Numbered from the stretch's first letter, positions 8,943 through 18,125 are shown. The stretch: DNA of 64,000 bases from Mesorhizobium sp. (GCA_004020645.1 SAQL01000016.1:62001-126000); one strand, 5' to 3'. Numbers and translations are program-made. The notes: generated from the letters alone by a model not told the origin.

Positions 8943-9833
8943 TTACTCCAGATTCTGGACCTGTTCGCGAAACTGGTCGACAACCGCCTTCAGCTCCAGC
9001 CCTGTGGCGGTGACCGCAGCAGCGTTCGACTTCGAACACAGCGTATTCGATTCGCGGTTGAATTCCTGCGCCAGAAAATCGAGCTTGCGGCCGATGGCGC
9101 CACCGCCTGCCAGCAGCACCCGGCCGGACGCCACATGCGTCTTCAGCCGGTCGATCTCCTCGCGGATGTCGGCCTTGGTGGCCAGGAACGCCGCTTCCAT
9201 ATGCAACCGGCTAGCGTCGAGATTGGCGGAGGCATCCATCAGCAGCCGAACCTGCTCGGCAATCCGTTCGCGGATCACCGCCGGCTCGCGCGACGGATCG
9301 GCCTCGGCGCGCAGCGTCAGCGCCTCGATAGCGTCGATATGGCCGGACAGTAGCGTGCGCAGGGCGGCGCCCTCGCCCTGGCGTGCCTGCTCCAGCCCGC
9401 CCAGCGCCACTTCGAGCGCCGAGAGAATCGCGCTGTCGAGCGCCGCCCGCGCCTCTTCGGTTTCGGTGGTTTCGGGGATGTCGAGCACGCCGCGTAGCGA
9501 AAGCAGCCCGTCGGCTGTCGCGGGCGTTGCGCCGAACTGCTCCTGCAGCCGCTTGGCCAGCCCCGCCAGATCCCTAAGGAAGGCCTCGTTGACCACGGGC
9601 TGCGCCTGCTGGCCGACGGCGCGGCCGACGGTCAGCGTTGCCTGGAAATTGCCGCGCGCAAAGCGCTTTTGCACCGTCTGCCGGACGGCCGGCTCCAGTC
9701 GCTCGAGGCCCTGCGGCAGCCGCAGCCTGACCTCGACGCTCTTGCCGTTGACCGACTTGACCTCCCAAGCGATCGACGTGCCGTCATGTTCGGCGACGGC
9801 CCGCGCAAAACCGGTCATGCTCTGCAAATTCAT
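8943..9833 (-). CDS. yicC: YicC/YloC family endoribonuclease
   Basis: YicC-family protein of 296 residues, beginning MNLQSMTGFARA, the family signature. It has the N-terminal YicC domain (1-155, with GKSVEVRLRLPQGLE) and a C-terminal domain (DUF1732, about 210-296). E. coli YicC is reported to be an endoribonuclease acting in small-RNA turnover; its role in rhizobia is not established. It is co-directional with gmk and lies downstream of mltG after a 179-base gap that holds a palindromic repeat. Confidence 0.93.
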   Translation of the reverse strand: MNLQSMTGFARAVAEHDGTSIAWEVKSVNGKSVEVRLRLPQGLERLEPAVRQTVQKRFARGNFQATLTVGRAVGQQAQPVVNEAFLRDLAGLAKRLQEQFGATPATADGLLSLRGVLDIPETTETEEARAALDSAILSALEVALGGLEQARQGEGAALRTLLSGHIDAIEALTLRAEADPSREPAVIRERIAEQVRLLMDASANLDASRLHMEAAFLATKADIREEIDRLKTHVASGRVLLAGGGAIGRKLDFLAQEFNRESNTLCSKSNAAAVTATGLELKAVVDQFREQVQNLE

Positions 9834-9853
9834 GATGCCCTTGCTTCCCCCTG

Positions 9854-9893
9854 GCGCGTGATCCCGGAAGCGGTTCCGGGCCAGATCATGCGC
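9854..9893. repeat. Dispersed intergenic palindrome between mltG and yicC
   Basis: GCGCGTGATC (9854-9863) pairs with GATCATGCGC (9884-9893) with one G-T, and CCCGGAA (9863-9869) pairs with TTCCGGG (9874-9880). It shares the GATCATG outer arms of the copies at 18074 and 19107. Confidence 0.75.
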
Positions 9894-10012
9894 GGCTTCA
9901 AAACGCCGGAGCGCCTCTTCGCGCCGGATCGGACGCAGACGCTCCTGATCACAAAATCAGCACGTCCACTGCCGTCAACGAATCGGAGGGGCGATCCCAG
10001 AACCGTCCGGCG

Positions 10013-11251
10013 CTACTGCGCCGCCGCTCCCGCATCGCCATCGCCGCCGTCAACCGGCGCATCGGTCTGACCTTCCACCTTGGCGGCGCCGGCCCTGGCA
10101 GCACCGGCCTTGGCGGCTTCATCGGCCAGCTTCTTCTGCAGCGCCCGGTAACGGGCGACGTTCTCATTGTGCTCGGCGAGCGTCGCGGCAAAGACGTGAC
10201 CGCCGGTGCCGTCGGCGACGAAATAGAGGTCGTCGGTCTTCGACGGGTTGGCCACCGCCTCCAGCGCCGCACGGCCGGGATTGGCGATCGGCGTCGGCGG
10301 CAGGCCATTGATCAGATAAGTGTTGTAGGGCGTCGGCTTCTTGATGTCCGACTGGTAGATCGGGCGGTCGGCGGGTTTGCCCTTGCCGCCGAACAGGCCG
10401 TAGATAATGGTCGGATCGGACTGCAACCGCATGCCCTTGGCCAGCCGGTTGAGGAAGACGGCGGCGACCCGTGAGCGTTCGTCGCCCTTGCCCGTCTCCT
10501 TCTCGACGATCGAAGCCAGGATGACGAAGTCGTCGACATTGGCCAGAGGCAGATCGGGGGCGCGCCGCTGCCAGACATCCTCGACCAGCTTCTTCTGATC
10601 CGCCAAAAGCTTCTCGACCATTTGCTGGCGTGTCGCGCCGCGGGTGAAACGCAGCGTGTCGGTGGCAAGGCTGCCCTCGGGTGGAATGGTCGCCGGCATA
10701 TCGCCGTCGAGCGCTGCCTGATCGGCGATGCGCTGCAGCGCCTGCGCGACCGTCAGTCCCTCGGGGACGGTCAGCGAATACATCACCGACTTGCCGCTCT
10801 TCAGCAACTCCATGATGTCGCGCATGGAGGCCTGCGGCTTGATCTCGTATTCGCCAGCCTTCAGTTCCGAATCATTGCCAAAGGCACGCACGCCAAGGCG
10901 GAAGATGCGCGCGTCGCTGATCAGTCCGCGCCGCTCGAGCTGCTCTGCAATTTCCTGGACGCCGGTGTTCGGCTTGACCAGGAAGGTGTCGGCATTGGCC
11001 GACGGGCCGGGCTCGTTGAATTCCTGCTTGCCGAAATACAATGCAAAACCGGCCGCCAGAACCAACAGCATCACCAAGGAGATGACGAAGTTCATGAACA
11101 CGACGAACTGGCTGCGCGAGGCGCGCGAGCGCTTGGGCGGCGGCGTGCCGGCTTCAGGCCGCAATGCTTCGCTGGCCGTCTTCGGCACGATCGGACCCGA
11201 CGGTGCGGACCGTTGCCCGAATTCCCCGTTGTCCGCCGCATTCGTGTTCAT
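10013..11251 (-). CDS. mltG: Endolytic murein transglycosylase MltG
   Basis: Cleaves nascent peptidoglycan glycan strands at the inner-membrane surface and so sets strand length. The 412-residue product has a cytoplasmic Pro/Arg-rich start, one transmembrane helix (about 48-72), a LysM-like subdomain (about 85-150, with VPEGLTVAQALQRI just after) and the YceG catalytic domain. The active-site Glu lies in ILASIVEKETG, followed by VAAVFLNRL and LQSDPTIIYGL. The C-terminal tail after about 375 is Ala/Gly/Asp-rich. It lies downstream of fabF on the same strand, a common rhizobial order. Confidence 0.94.
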   Translation of the reverse strand: MNTNAADNGEFGQRSAPSGPIVPKTASEALRPEAGTPPPKRSRASRSQFVVFMNFVISLVMLLVLAAGFALYFGKQEFNEPGPSANADTFLVKPNTGVQEIAEQLERRGLISDARIFRLGVRAFGNDSELKAGEYEIKPQASMRDIMELLKSGKSVMYSLTVPEGLTVAQALQRIADQAALDGDMPATIPPEGSLATDTLRFTRGATRQQMVEKLLADQKKLVEDVWQRRAPDLPLANVDDFVILASIVEKETGKGDERSRVAAVFLNRLAKGMRLQSDPTIIYGLFGGKGKPADRPIYQSDIKKPTPYNTYLINGLPPTPIANPGRAALEAVANPSKTDDLYFVADGTGGHVFAATLAEHNENVARYRALQKKLADEAAKAGAARAGAAKVEGQTDAPVDGGDGDAGAAAQ

Positions 11252-11353
11252 GGCGCCCTACCGTTTGGTCTTGCAACGAATCCCCTTGGGCAGAGTAGGG
11301 GCGAATATGGCAAAATTGACGGCACGCATACACCGTGCCGGCCGGCGGACCGG

Positions 11354-12616
11354 TCAGCCATTGTAGCGCTGGAAGACCAGCGAGGCGTTGGTGCCGCCGA
11401 AGCCGAAGGAATTGGACAGCGCCACGTCGATCTGGCGGGCGCGCGGCTTGTGCGGCACCAGGTCGATCGCCGTTTCGCGCTCCGGGTCGTCGAGATTGAT
11501 GGTGGCCGGCGCGATGTTGTCGCGAATCGCGAGGATCGAAAAGATCGCCTCGGCGGCGCCCGCCGCACCCAGGAGATGGCCTATCGACGACTTGGTCGAC
11601 GACATCGATATTTTCGACGCGGCATTGCCTACCAGCCGCTCGACGGCGCCGAGCTCGATCGTGTCGGCCATGGTCGAGGTGCCGTGCGCGTTGATGTAGT
11701 CGACGTCTGCGGGCGTCAGCTTGGCCCGGTTCAGCGCCGCAACCATGCAGCGGAAGGCGCCGTCGCCATCTTCGGCCGGCGCGGTGATGTGATAGGCATC
11801 GCCGGTCAGGCCGTAACCGGTGACCTCGGCATAGATCTTGGCGCCGCGTGCCTTGGCGTGTTCCAGTTCCTCCAGAATGACGACGCCGGCGCCCTCGCCC
11901 ATGACGAAGCCATCGCGGTCGCGGTCATAGGGACGCGAGGCCGTTTCCGGAGCGTCGTTGCGGTCGGTGGACAGCGCACGGCAGGCTGCGAAACCGGCGA
12001 TCGACAGCCGCGTCACCGGCGCCTCGGTGCCGCCCGCGACCATCACGTCGGCATCGCCCCACATGATCAGCCGAGCGGCGTCGCCGATGGCATGCGCGCC
12101 GGTGGAGCAAGCGGTGACGACGGCGTGGTTGGGGCCTTTCAGCCCATGCCGGATCGAAACCTGGCCGGAGACGAGATTGATGATCTGGCCGGGGATAAAG
12201 AACGGGCTGATGCGGCGCGGTCCGCGCTCCTTCAGGACCAACGCGTTCTCGGCGATGCCTTCGATGCCGCCGATGCCGGAGCCGATCAGCACGCCGGTGG
12301 CGCACTGCTCCTCATGCGTCTTCGGTGCCCACCCCGAATCCTTCAGCGCCTCGTCGGCGGCCGCGAGCCCGTAGAGAATGAAGTCGCCGATCTTGCGCAG
12401 TTCCTTCGGCTCGAGAACGGCCTCGGGATTGAAGGTGGCGTTCTCACCATTACCGCGCGGAATGACGTGGGCGACCTTACAGGCAAGATCCTCCACCTCG
12501 AACTCGGTGATGCGCTTGGCTGCGCTGCGGCCGGTAAGAAGCTCCTTCCAGCCATGCTCGAAGCCTACGCCGAAGGGCGAAAGCAGCCCAAGGCCCGTGA
12601 CGACGACACGCCTCAT
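11354..12616 (-). CDS. fabF: Beta-ketoacyl-ACP synthase II
   Basis: Condenses malonyl-ACP with acyl-ACP in fatty-acid elongation. The 420-residue protein carries the Cys-His-His triad: Cys170 in VVTACSTGAH, His311 in INAHGTST and His347 in SSIGHLLGAAG. It also has the usual start RRVVVTGLGLLSPFG. It follows acpP by 34 bases on the same strand, the conserved acpP-fabF pair. Confidence 0.97.
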   Translation of the reverse strand: MRRVVVTGLGLLSPFGVGFEHGWKELLTGRSAAKRITEFEVEDLACKVAHVIPRGNGENATFNPEAVLEPKELRKIGDFILYGLAAADEALKDSGWAPKTHEEQCATGVLIGSGIGGIEGIAENALVLKERGPRRISPFFIPGQIINLVSGQVSIRHGLKGPNHAVVTACSTGAHAIGDAARLIMWGDADVMVAGGTEAPVTRLSIAGFAACRALSTDRNDAPETASRPYDRDRDGFVMGEGAGVVILEELEHAKARGAKIYAEVTGYGLTGDAYHITAPAEDGDGAFRCMVAALNRAKLTPADVDYINAHGTSTMADTIELGAVERLVGNAASKISMSSTKSSIGHLLGAAGAAEAIFSILAIRDNIAPATINLDDPERETAIDLVPHKPRARQIDVALSNSFGFGGTNASLVFQRYNG

Positions 12617-12650
12617 CGCAGGTCCTCCTCGGTGATGACTGCAAATAGCG

Positions 12651-12887
12651 TCAGGCAGAAGCCTTATCGATGTACTTCACCGCATCGCCAACAGTCAGGA
12701 TGGTTTCGGCCGCATCGTCCGGGATCTCGACGCCGAATTCTTCTTCGAACGCCATGACGAGTTCAACCGTGTCGAGACTGTCCGCGCCAAGATCATCGAT
12801 GAAGCTCGCCTGCTCCGTCACCTTGTCGGCATCGACGCCAAGGTGCTCGATAACGATCTTCTTGACGCGCTCTGCGGTGTCACTCAT
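12651..12887 (-). CDS. acpP: Acyl carrier protein
   Basis: Small acidic carrier whose Ser37, in GADSLDTVELVM, takes the 4'-phosphopantetheine arm that holds growing acyl chains. The start is ATG 12887 with GAGGA 8 bases upstream, giving 78 residues, the usual length; the longer open frame upstream lacks homology. It lies between fabG and fabF. The 189-base gap before it contains two -35/-10-like pairs, in keeping with the very high separate expression of acpP. Confidence 0.97.
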   Translation of the reverse strand: MSDTAERVKKIVIEHLGVDADKVTEQASFIDDLGADSLDTVELVMAFEEEFGVEIPDDAAETILTVGDAVKYIDKASA

Positions 12888-12918
12888 TTGGGCATCCTCG
12901 TCTTTTGTTTGTCTGTCT

Positions 12919-12947
12919 TCGTTAGCGGGCAGAATGCCGCTAATCAA
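12919..12947 (-). promoter_or_regulatory. Candidate acpP promoter, proximal
   Basis: On the minus strand, TTGATT (12942-12947) and TAACGA (12919-12924) are separated by exactly 17 bases, about 31 bases above the acpP start. Consensus match is moderate; there is no other evidence. Confidence 0.4.
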
Positions 12948-13019
12948 GCTGAAAGATGGTCCGGCCGGAAACGCAACAGCACCGGACCGGTTTTTGCCCG
13001 AACCGCCGGGTTGCGGGCC

Positions 13020-13048
13020 GCATTACACGAAAATCGGCTTGGGTCCAA
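13020..13048 (-). promoter_or_regulatory. Candidate acpP promoter, distal
   Basis: On the minus strand, TTGGAC (13043-13048) and TAATGC (13020-13025) are separated by 17 bases. The -35 is close to TTGACA. This could start acpP transcription independently of fabG. Confidence 0.4.
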
Positions 13049-13076
13049 GGCGAAAAGGGGCGTTTTCCCGCAACTG

Positions 13077-13814
13077 TCAAATCATCGCCATGCCGCCATT
13101 CACGTGAATGGTCTGGCCGGTGACATAGGCAGCTTCGTTGGAAGCGAGGTAGGCGACGGCGGAAGCGACTTCGGCGCTGGTGCCCATGCGCCGTGTCGGG
13201 ATCGCTGCCATGATCGCCTCTTTCTGCTTGTCGTTGAGCTTGTCGGTCATCGCCGATTCGATGAAGCCCGGGGCGACGCAGTTGACGGTGATGTTGCGGG
13301 TGGCGATCTCCTGCGCCAGCGACTTGGAAAAGCCGATCATGCCGGCCTTGGAGGCGCAGTAATTGGTCTGGCCGGGATTGCCGGTGACGCCAACCACCGA
13401 GGTGATGTTGATGATGCGGCCATGCCGGCGCCGCATCATCGGGTGGGTCAGTTCGCGGGTCAGCCGGAACACGGCGGTCAGATTGACTTCGAGCACTGTA
13501 TCCCAGTCGGCGTCCGCCATGCGTACGAACAGACCGTCCTTGGTGATGCCGGCATTGTTGACGAGAATGTCGACGCCTTCGAGATCGGCCTCGACCTTCT
13601 GGCCGAGCGCCTTGACCTCGTCGCGATTGGAAAGGTTCGCCGGGAACAGCTTGACCCGCTCGCCGAGCTCGGCCGCCAGCGTCTCCAGCTTTTCGACGCG
13701 GGTGCCGTGCAGGCCGACAACGGCGCCTTGCGCATGCAGCACCCTGGCGATAGCCTCGCCGATGCCTCCCGATGCGCCTGTGACGAGCGCCTTGCGGCCG
13801 GTCAATTCGAACAT
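13077..13814 (-). CDS. fabG: 3-oxoacyl-ACP reductase FabG
   Basis: NADPH-dependent reduction of beta-ketoacyl-ACP in each elongation cycle. The 245-residue short-chain dehydrogenase has the nucleotide motif TGASGGIG (12-19), NNAG near residue 86, and catalytic Ser in INITSVVG with YCASK. Identity and position between fabD and acpP support FabG over other short-chain dehydrogenases. Confidence 0.96.
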   Translation of the reverse strand: MFELTGRKALVTGASGGIGEAIARVLHAQGAVVGLHGTRVEKLETLAAELGERVKLFPANLSNRDEVKALGQKVEADLEGVDILVNNAGITKDGLFVRMADADWDTVLEVNLTAVFRLTRELTHPMMRRRHGRIINITSVVGVTGNPGQTNYCASKAGMIGFSKSLAQEIATRNITVNCVAPGFIESAMTDKLNDKQKEAIMAAIPTRRMGTSAEVASAVAYLASNEAAYVTGQTIHVNGGMAMI

Positions 13815-13870
13815 GTCTTGTCTCCTGATCTAAGAGAACACCCTACACGGGTGGGGTCAAATCTCGGCGG

Positions 13871-14824
13871 TTATGCGAGCGCCGCCAGCGCCGCCTCGAC
13901 ATCCGCCGCCGTGCCGACAGCGCCGGTGGCGATATCGCGGTTGATGCGCCGCGCCAGTCCCGACAGCACCTTGCCGGCGCCCACCTCGTAAAGTGTCGCA
14001 ATGCCATTTGCGCCGAACCACTCCACCGTTTCGCGCCAGCGCACGCGGCCGGTCACCTGTTCGACCAGGCGGCGGGCGATTGCGTCCGGATCGCTGGACG
14101 GGGTGACCGACACATTAGAGACTACGGGCACCAACGGCGCGTTCTTCGTGACCTCGGCCAGCGCATTGCGCATGACCTCGGCCGCCGGTGCCATTAGCGC
14201 CGAATGGAAAGGTGCCGAGACCTGCAACATCAGCGCCCGCTTGGCGCCTTTATCCGTGCACAGCCTCGCCGCCAGTTCGACCGCCGCCCTGCCGCCGGAG
14301 ATCACCAGTTGGCCACCGCCATTGTCGTTGGCGATCTGGCAAACTGAATCTTTGGCTGAACCTTTGGCCGCTTCAGCGCAGGCGTCTTCGACATAGGCCT
14401 GTTCCAGCCCGATGATCGCCGCCATGGCGCCCTCGCCGGCCGGCACTGCCGCCTGCATGGCATTGCCGCGGATACGCAAGAGCCGGGCGGCATCGGCGAC
14501 CGAAACGAAACCGGCGGCGGCAAGTGCCGAATATTCGCCGAGCGAGTGGCCGGCGACATAGGCGACCTTGTCCTTCAGCGAGAAGCCGCGCGATTCCAGC
14601 GCCCGGATCGCGGCAAGCGACACAGCCATCAGCGCCGGCTGGGCATTGGCGGTCAGCGTCAGCGTCTCTTCCGGCCCTTCCCAGATCAGCTTCGACAGGT
14701 TTTCGCCGAGCGCGTCGTCGACCTCTTCGAAGATCTTCCGCGATTCCGGAAAGGCGTCGGCGAGGTCCTTGCCCATGCCGACAGCTTGGCTGCCCTGTCC
14801 CGGAAAGGTGAATGCAACGGCCAT
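13871..14824 (-). CDS. fabD: Malonyl-CoA:ACP transacylase
   Basis: Loads malonyl groups onto ACP. The 317-residue protein begins AFTFPGQGSQAVGMG and has the nucleophile elbow GHSLGEYSA (Ser94) and the catalytic His in SAPFHSALM. It is the first gene of the minus-strand fatty-acid cluster (fabD-fabG-acpP-fabF) and diverges from the LtaS-like gene at 15093. Confidence 0.96.
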   Translation of the reverse strand: MAVAFTFPGQGSQAVGMGKDLADAFPESRKIFEEVDDALGENLSKLIWEGPEETLTLTANAQPALMAVSLAAIRALESRGFSLKDKVAYVAGHSLGEYSALAAAGFVSVADAARLLRIRGNAMQAAVPAGEGAMAAIIGLEQAYVEDACAEAAKGSAKDSVCQIANDNGGGQLVISGGRAAVELAARLCTDKGAKRALMLQVSAPFHSALMAPAAEVMRNALAEVTKNAPLVPVVSNVSVTPSSDPDAIARRLVEQVTGRVRWRETVEWFGANGIATLYEVGAGKVLSGLARRINRDIATGAVGTAADVEAALAALA

Positions 14825-15092
14825 GTGTGGCTCCCAAGCGGCTGATTTTTTCCTGCCTGTGACGCAAGGCGGGCTGGCAAGTCAAGTCCGCCATCGGCCC
14901 GACCCGGGCCACTCCGGCTCGGTATTGCTGGCCGAGCACCTGTTCCAAAAGGCTTTTTGTCGATCACTCATGATGAAAATCGCTCACGATTCGTTTGCTG
15001 GCTCTTCTTATTTCAGCCACAGGCGCTAGCATTTCGTGACATATCGATGACAGCTCAATGACGCTTTTGTGTATGGTCGGGGGAATTGTAAG
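14825..15092. other. Divergent intergenic region fabD / LtaS-like gene
   Basis: A 268-base gap between divergent genes. It must hold at least the fabD promoter. I see no convincing -35/-10 pair, repeat or RNA structure in it. Confidence 0.45.
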
Positions 15093-17018
15093 GTGGCAAG
15101 GACTAGGAAGGGCGTTGGCAAAGCCGCGCCACAGTTTCTGGAAGGCGATCCGGCCACCGGCTATCTGCCAGGCCGGAAATGGCCTGTTATCCGTTATGGC
15201 CTCATCAGCCTTCTCGCCGCCACCATCCTGGTTTTTGCGATCGAACTGATCGTGCGCGGCGACTTTGCCGGTACCGTCGCCTTCTTCCTGCAGCCCTTCA
15301 AGCCGGGCTGGACCACCATCATCATCTTCGCTCTGATCCTGATCGGCCTCGACGCCGTGCTCGGCCGCAGCCACCAGAGCCTGATTATCGTCGCGCCGCT
15401 GACCCTGGCGCTGGCCTTCGTCGGCCATCAGAAATCGCTTTATCTCGGCGATCCGCTCTATCCGACCGATTTCCTCTATTCACGCCAGATCGTAGCGCTG
15501 ATGCCGCTGCTGGTGCGCGAACGTCCGGGAACCGCCATCGCTCTGGCGGTCGGCATCGTTGGCAGCCTCTCGCTGCTCGTTTATGGCTGGCGGCTGTGGC
15601 ACCGCCGGGTACCGGCGCTCGGTCGCAAGGGGCGCCTGGCCAGGCTGACGCTGACCGTGCCGCTGCTCGCCTTCTTCGTGTCGATCATGGATTACGCGAC
15701 GTTCTCGTGGACCCGCGACCGGCTGCAAATCATCCCGATCATGTGGGACCAGAAGGAGAATTACGCCTCCAACGGCTTCGCACTGGCCTTCGCCCTGAAC
15801 GTGCCGATGGCCCATGTCCCCGCGCCTGCCGGCTACTCCGACAAGGCGATCGCGGCGATCGAAAGGCCTGATGTGAAGGCATCGGTACCGACCGAGAAGC
15901 CAGACATCATCATCGTCATGAGCGAATCCTTCTGGGATCCGACCGAACTGCCCGGTGTCACCATCACGCCCGATCCGATTCCCAACGTGCGGGCGCTGCG
16001 CTCTGGCCACGTATTCTCGCCCGAATTCGGCGGCATGACCGCCAATGTCGAGTTCGAGGCGCTGACCGGCTTTTCCAACGCCTTCCTGCCGGCCGGCAGC
16101 ATCCCCTACCAGCAATATGTCCGCGCGCCGGTGCCGTCGATGGCGACGTTCCTGAAGAGCCAGGGCTATGAGACGCGCGCCATCCATCCGGGCACAAGCT
16201 GGTTCTGGAACCGAACGCCGGTCTATGCGGAGTTCGGCTTCGATGACTTCAAGTCCGAAGAAAACATGCCATATCTCGAAAAGCGCGGGCCGCTAGCGTC
16301 GGACGCGGCGATGACCGACGAGATCATCCGCGAAGCCGACGCCACGGACGATCCGTTCTTCTACTTCGCCGTCAGCCTGCAAAACCACGGGCCCTACGAG
16401 CCGAATCGCTACTATAATCCGACCCATAAGGTGCAGGCGCCGACCAGCCAGTGGGCAAAGGATTCGCTGCTGAGCTTCACAGAGGGTGCATCCGACGCCG
16501 ATAAGGGCCTCGAGCGCCTCATCGAATGGGCGAAGAACCGGCGGCGACCGACGGTCATCGCCTTCTTCGGCGATCATCTGCCGCCGCTCGGTCCCGTCTA
16601 TGTCGAGACCGGCTTCCTCAAGGATAACGTCGCGCCACGCAAGGAGCCGCCCGACCAGATGCTGCTGCATCACCGAACACCGCTGATCGTATGGTCCAAC
16701 CGCACCGGTCCGGTCGCGGACATGGGCACTGTCAGTCCAGTCTTTCTGCCCTACCATGTCCTGACCACGGCCGGGATCAGCCACCCCTATTACACCGGCT
16801 TCCTCGGCCAGATGCGCGAGCGCTACAGCGTCGTCGACCGCAATTTGTTGATGACACCGGCGGGCGAGGCCACGCCGGACTGGGCGCGCAAGAAGAAAAT
16901 CGACCCGGCCATTCGCGATTTCCGTCTGCTGCAATACGACATGATGTTCGGCAAGCGCCGTGCAGCGCCCGATTTCTTCCCGGAAACGGTGAAGAAGCTC
17001 GTTCCGCATACAAGCTGA
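15093..17018 (+). CDS. LTA synthase-like membrane sulfatase (phosphoglycerol transferase family)
   Basis: Inner-membrane enzyme of the LtaS/OpgB/CgmB type, which moves phosphoglycerol (or a similar head group) onto glycans outside the membrane. The start GTG 15093 has GGGGGA upstream (an earlier GTG at 15069 is possible). About five helices (residues 33-53, 73-92, 94-113, 147-167, 186-204) precede a periplasmic sulfatase domain (about 265-620). Metal-site motifs are IIIVMSESFWDP (Glu278) and FFGDHLPPLG; the expected nucleophile Thr316 lies in GGMTANVEFEALTG. In rhizobia a natural acceptor would be periplasmic cyclic beta-glucan (CgmB activity), but this is inference; no cgs genes are nearby. 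Confidence 0.8.
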   Translation: MARTRKGVGKAAPQFLEGDPATGYLPGRKWPVIRYGLISLLAATILVFAIELIVRGDFAGTVAFFLQPFKPGWTTIIIFALILIGLDAVLGRSHQSLIIVAPLTLALAFVGHQKSLYLGDPLYPTDFLYSRQIVALMPLLVRERPGTAIALAVGIVGSLSLLVYGWRLWHRRVPALGRKGRLARLTLTVPLLAFFVSIMDYATFSWTRDRLQIIPIMWDQKENYASNGFALAFALNVPMAHVPAPAGYSDKAIAAIERPDVKASVPTEKPDIIIVMSESFWDPTELPGVTITPDPIPNVRALRSGHVFSPEFGGMTANVEFEALTGFSNAFLPAGSIPYQQYVRAPVPSMATFLKSQGYETRAIHPGTSWFWNRTPVYAEFGFDDFKSEENMPYLEKRGPLASDAAMTDEIIREADATDDPFFYFAVSLQNHGPYEPNRYYNPTHKVQAPTSQWAKDSLLSFTEGASDADKGLERLIEWAKNRRRPTVIAFFGDHLPPLGPVYVETGFLKDNVAPRKEPPDQMLLHHRTPLIVWSNRTGPVADMGTVSPVFLPYHVLTTAGISHPYYTGFLGQMRERYSVVDRNLLMTPAGEATPDWARKKKIDPAIRDFRLLQYDMMFGKRRAAPDFFPETVKKLVPHTS

Positions 17019-17316
17019 AGATGCCGCGACATGTCGCCCTTGCGGCGGCGGATTTTCGGCTTGCCCTTGCCTTGCGGCCAAATTCCTGTATAGACGCCCG
17101 CAATCTGCCGGTCCTTGCTGGGGGCTGAACGGAGGGCCGGAGGTTTTTCGAAAATCTTCGTGTGAAGCCAGAAGCGCTTCCGCCTCCCGTGTCTCCGCTC
17201 TCGACCGTCTCGTCATGCTCCTTTCTTCCCCGCCCCTTAGGGATCGGGTCAGAGAAGTTGCAGAGGCTTTTGCCGCCGGGAACCGGGAGAGAAACGAAGA
17301 AAGGCAATAGAACAAT
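17019..17316 (+). other. Leader region of the rpsF-rpsR operon
   Basis: A 298-base gap with no gene. It holds a candidate promoter (17067-17094) and then about 220 bases of leader before rpsF. S6:S18 autoregulatory leader RNAs are known in several bacterial groups; the length here would allow one, but I could not confirm its structure by eye. Confidence 0.45.
17067..17094 (+). promoter_or_regulatory. Candidate rpsF promoter
   Basis: TTGCCT (17067-17072) and TATAGA (17089-17094) with a 16-base spacer. It is the best sigma-70-like pair in the gap. Confidence 0.45.
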
Positions 17317-17811
17317 ATGGCTCTTTACGAACATGTGTTTCTTGCCCGGCAGGACCTCTCGCAGCAGCAGGTCGATGCGCTTGTCGAACAGTACAAGGGC
17401 GTCATCTCCGCGAATGGCGGGTCCGTCGGCCGGATCGAGAACTGGGGACTGAAGTCCCTCACCTACCGGGTCAACAAGAACCGGAAGGCATACTACACGC
17501 TGATGGACATCACCTGCCCGCCGGCCGCACTCAACGAGATGGAGCGCCAGATGGGCCTGTCCGAGGATGTGCTGCGTTTCCTCACCATCAAGGTCGATGC
17601 GCATGAGGAAGGCCCGTCGGCGATGATGCAGAAGCGCGAAGAGCGCTCGGAACGCGGCGGCTTCGGCGACCGTGACCGCGGCCCGCGCTCGTTCGGCGAC
17701 CGCGATCGCGGCGACCGTGGCGATCGCCCGCCGCGCAGCTTCGGTGGCGACGCCGGTGCAGAACGTGGTCCGCGCCGTCCGCGCGAAGGTGTTGAAGGGG
17801 GTGCAGAATAA
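17317..17811 (+). CDS. rpsF: 30S ribosomal protein S6, long C-terminal tail
   Basis: S6 binds S18 and the 16S rRNA central domain. Residues 1-95 form the ferredoxin-like S6 fold (MALYEHVFLARQDLS, LTYRVNKNRKAYYTLMDI). The rest, to residue 164, is a disordered tail rich in Arg, Asp and Gly with repeated FGDRDRG and PRSFG units; such tails occur in alphaproteobacterial S6 and make the protein much longer than E. coli S6 before modification. TAATG overlap joins it to rpsR. Confidence 0.96.
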   Translation: MALYEHVFLARQDLSQQQVDALVEQYKGVISANGGSVGRIENWGLKSLTYRVNKNRKAYYTLMDITCPPAALNEMERQMGLSEDVLRFLTIKVDAHEEGPSAMMQKREERSERGGFGDRDRGPRSFGDRDRGDRGDRPPRSFGGDAGAERGPRRPREGVEGGAE

Positions 17812-18059
17812 TGGTCGACATCAACCAGATCCCGACCCGACGCCCGTTCCACCGCCGCCGCAAGACCTGCCCGTTCTCCGGCGCCAACGCGCCCAAGATC
17901 GACTACAAGGACGTACGTCTTCTGCAGCGCTACATTTCCGAGCGCGGCAAGATCGTGCCGTCGCGCATCACCGCCGTCAGCCAGAAGAAGCAGCGCGAGC
18001 TCGCCAAGGCGATCAAACGCGCCCGCTTCCTCGGCCTGCTGCCCTACGTGGTTCGCTAG
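17811..18059 (+). CDS. rpsR: 30S ribosomal protein S18
   Basis: Small basic protein (82 residues) that pairs with S6 on the 30S platform. It contains RRPFHRRRKTCPFSG and the conserved core KIDYKDVRLLQRYISERGKI, followed by RARFLGLLPYV. It starts on the last base of the rpsF stop (TAATG). A strong hairpin terminator follows at 18126, before rplI. Confidence 0.97.
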   Translation: MVDINQIPTRRPFHRRRKTCPFSGANAPKIDYKDVRLLQRYISERGKIVPSRITAVSQKKQRELAKAIKRARFLGLLPYVVR

Positions 18060-18073
18060 CACTGATTAGTTGA

Positions 18074-18118
18074 CCATGATCTTATCCGAAAACCGGTTTC
18101 CACTTTTCGGGATCATGG
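18074..18118. repeat. Dispersed intergenic palindrome after rpsR
   Basis: CCATGATC (18074-18081) pairs with GATCATGG (18111-18118), and CCGAAAA (18086-18092) with TTTTCGG (18104-18110). Same family as the copies at 9854 and 19107. Confidence 0.8.
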
Positions 18119-18125
18119 CCTAGCC

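Noticed and set aside
10622..12757. Very long plus-strand open frame (711 codons) opposite mltG and fabF
   Set aside because: It is antisense to two clear genes, rich in Arg/Gly/His/Asp, and has no recognisable domain. Long antisense frames are expected at this GC.
12958..12988. Hairpin GGTCCGG/CCGGACC in the fabG-acpP gap as a terminator
   Set aside because: The loop is 17 bases and the trailing T-run on the minus strand is only ATCTTTC; too weak to call.
17095..17316. S6:S18 autoregulatory leader RNA
   Set aside because: Length and position fit, but I could not find the conserved bulged CCG structure with confidence; mentioned only as a possibility.
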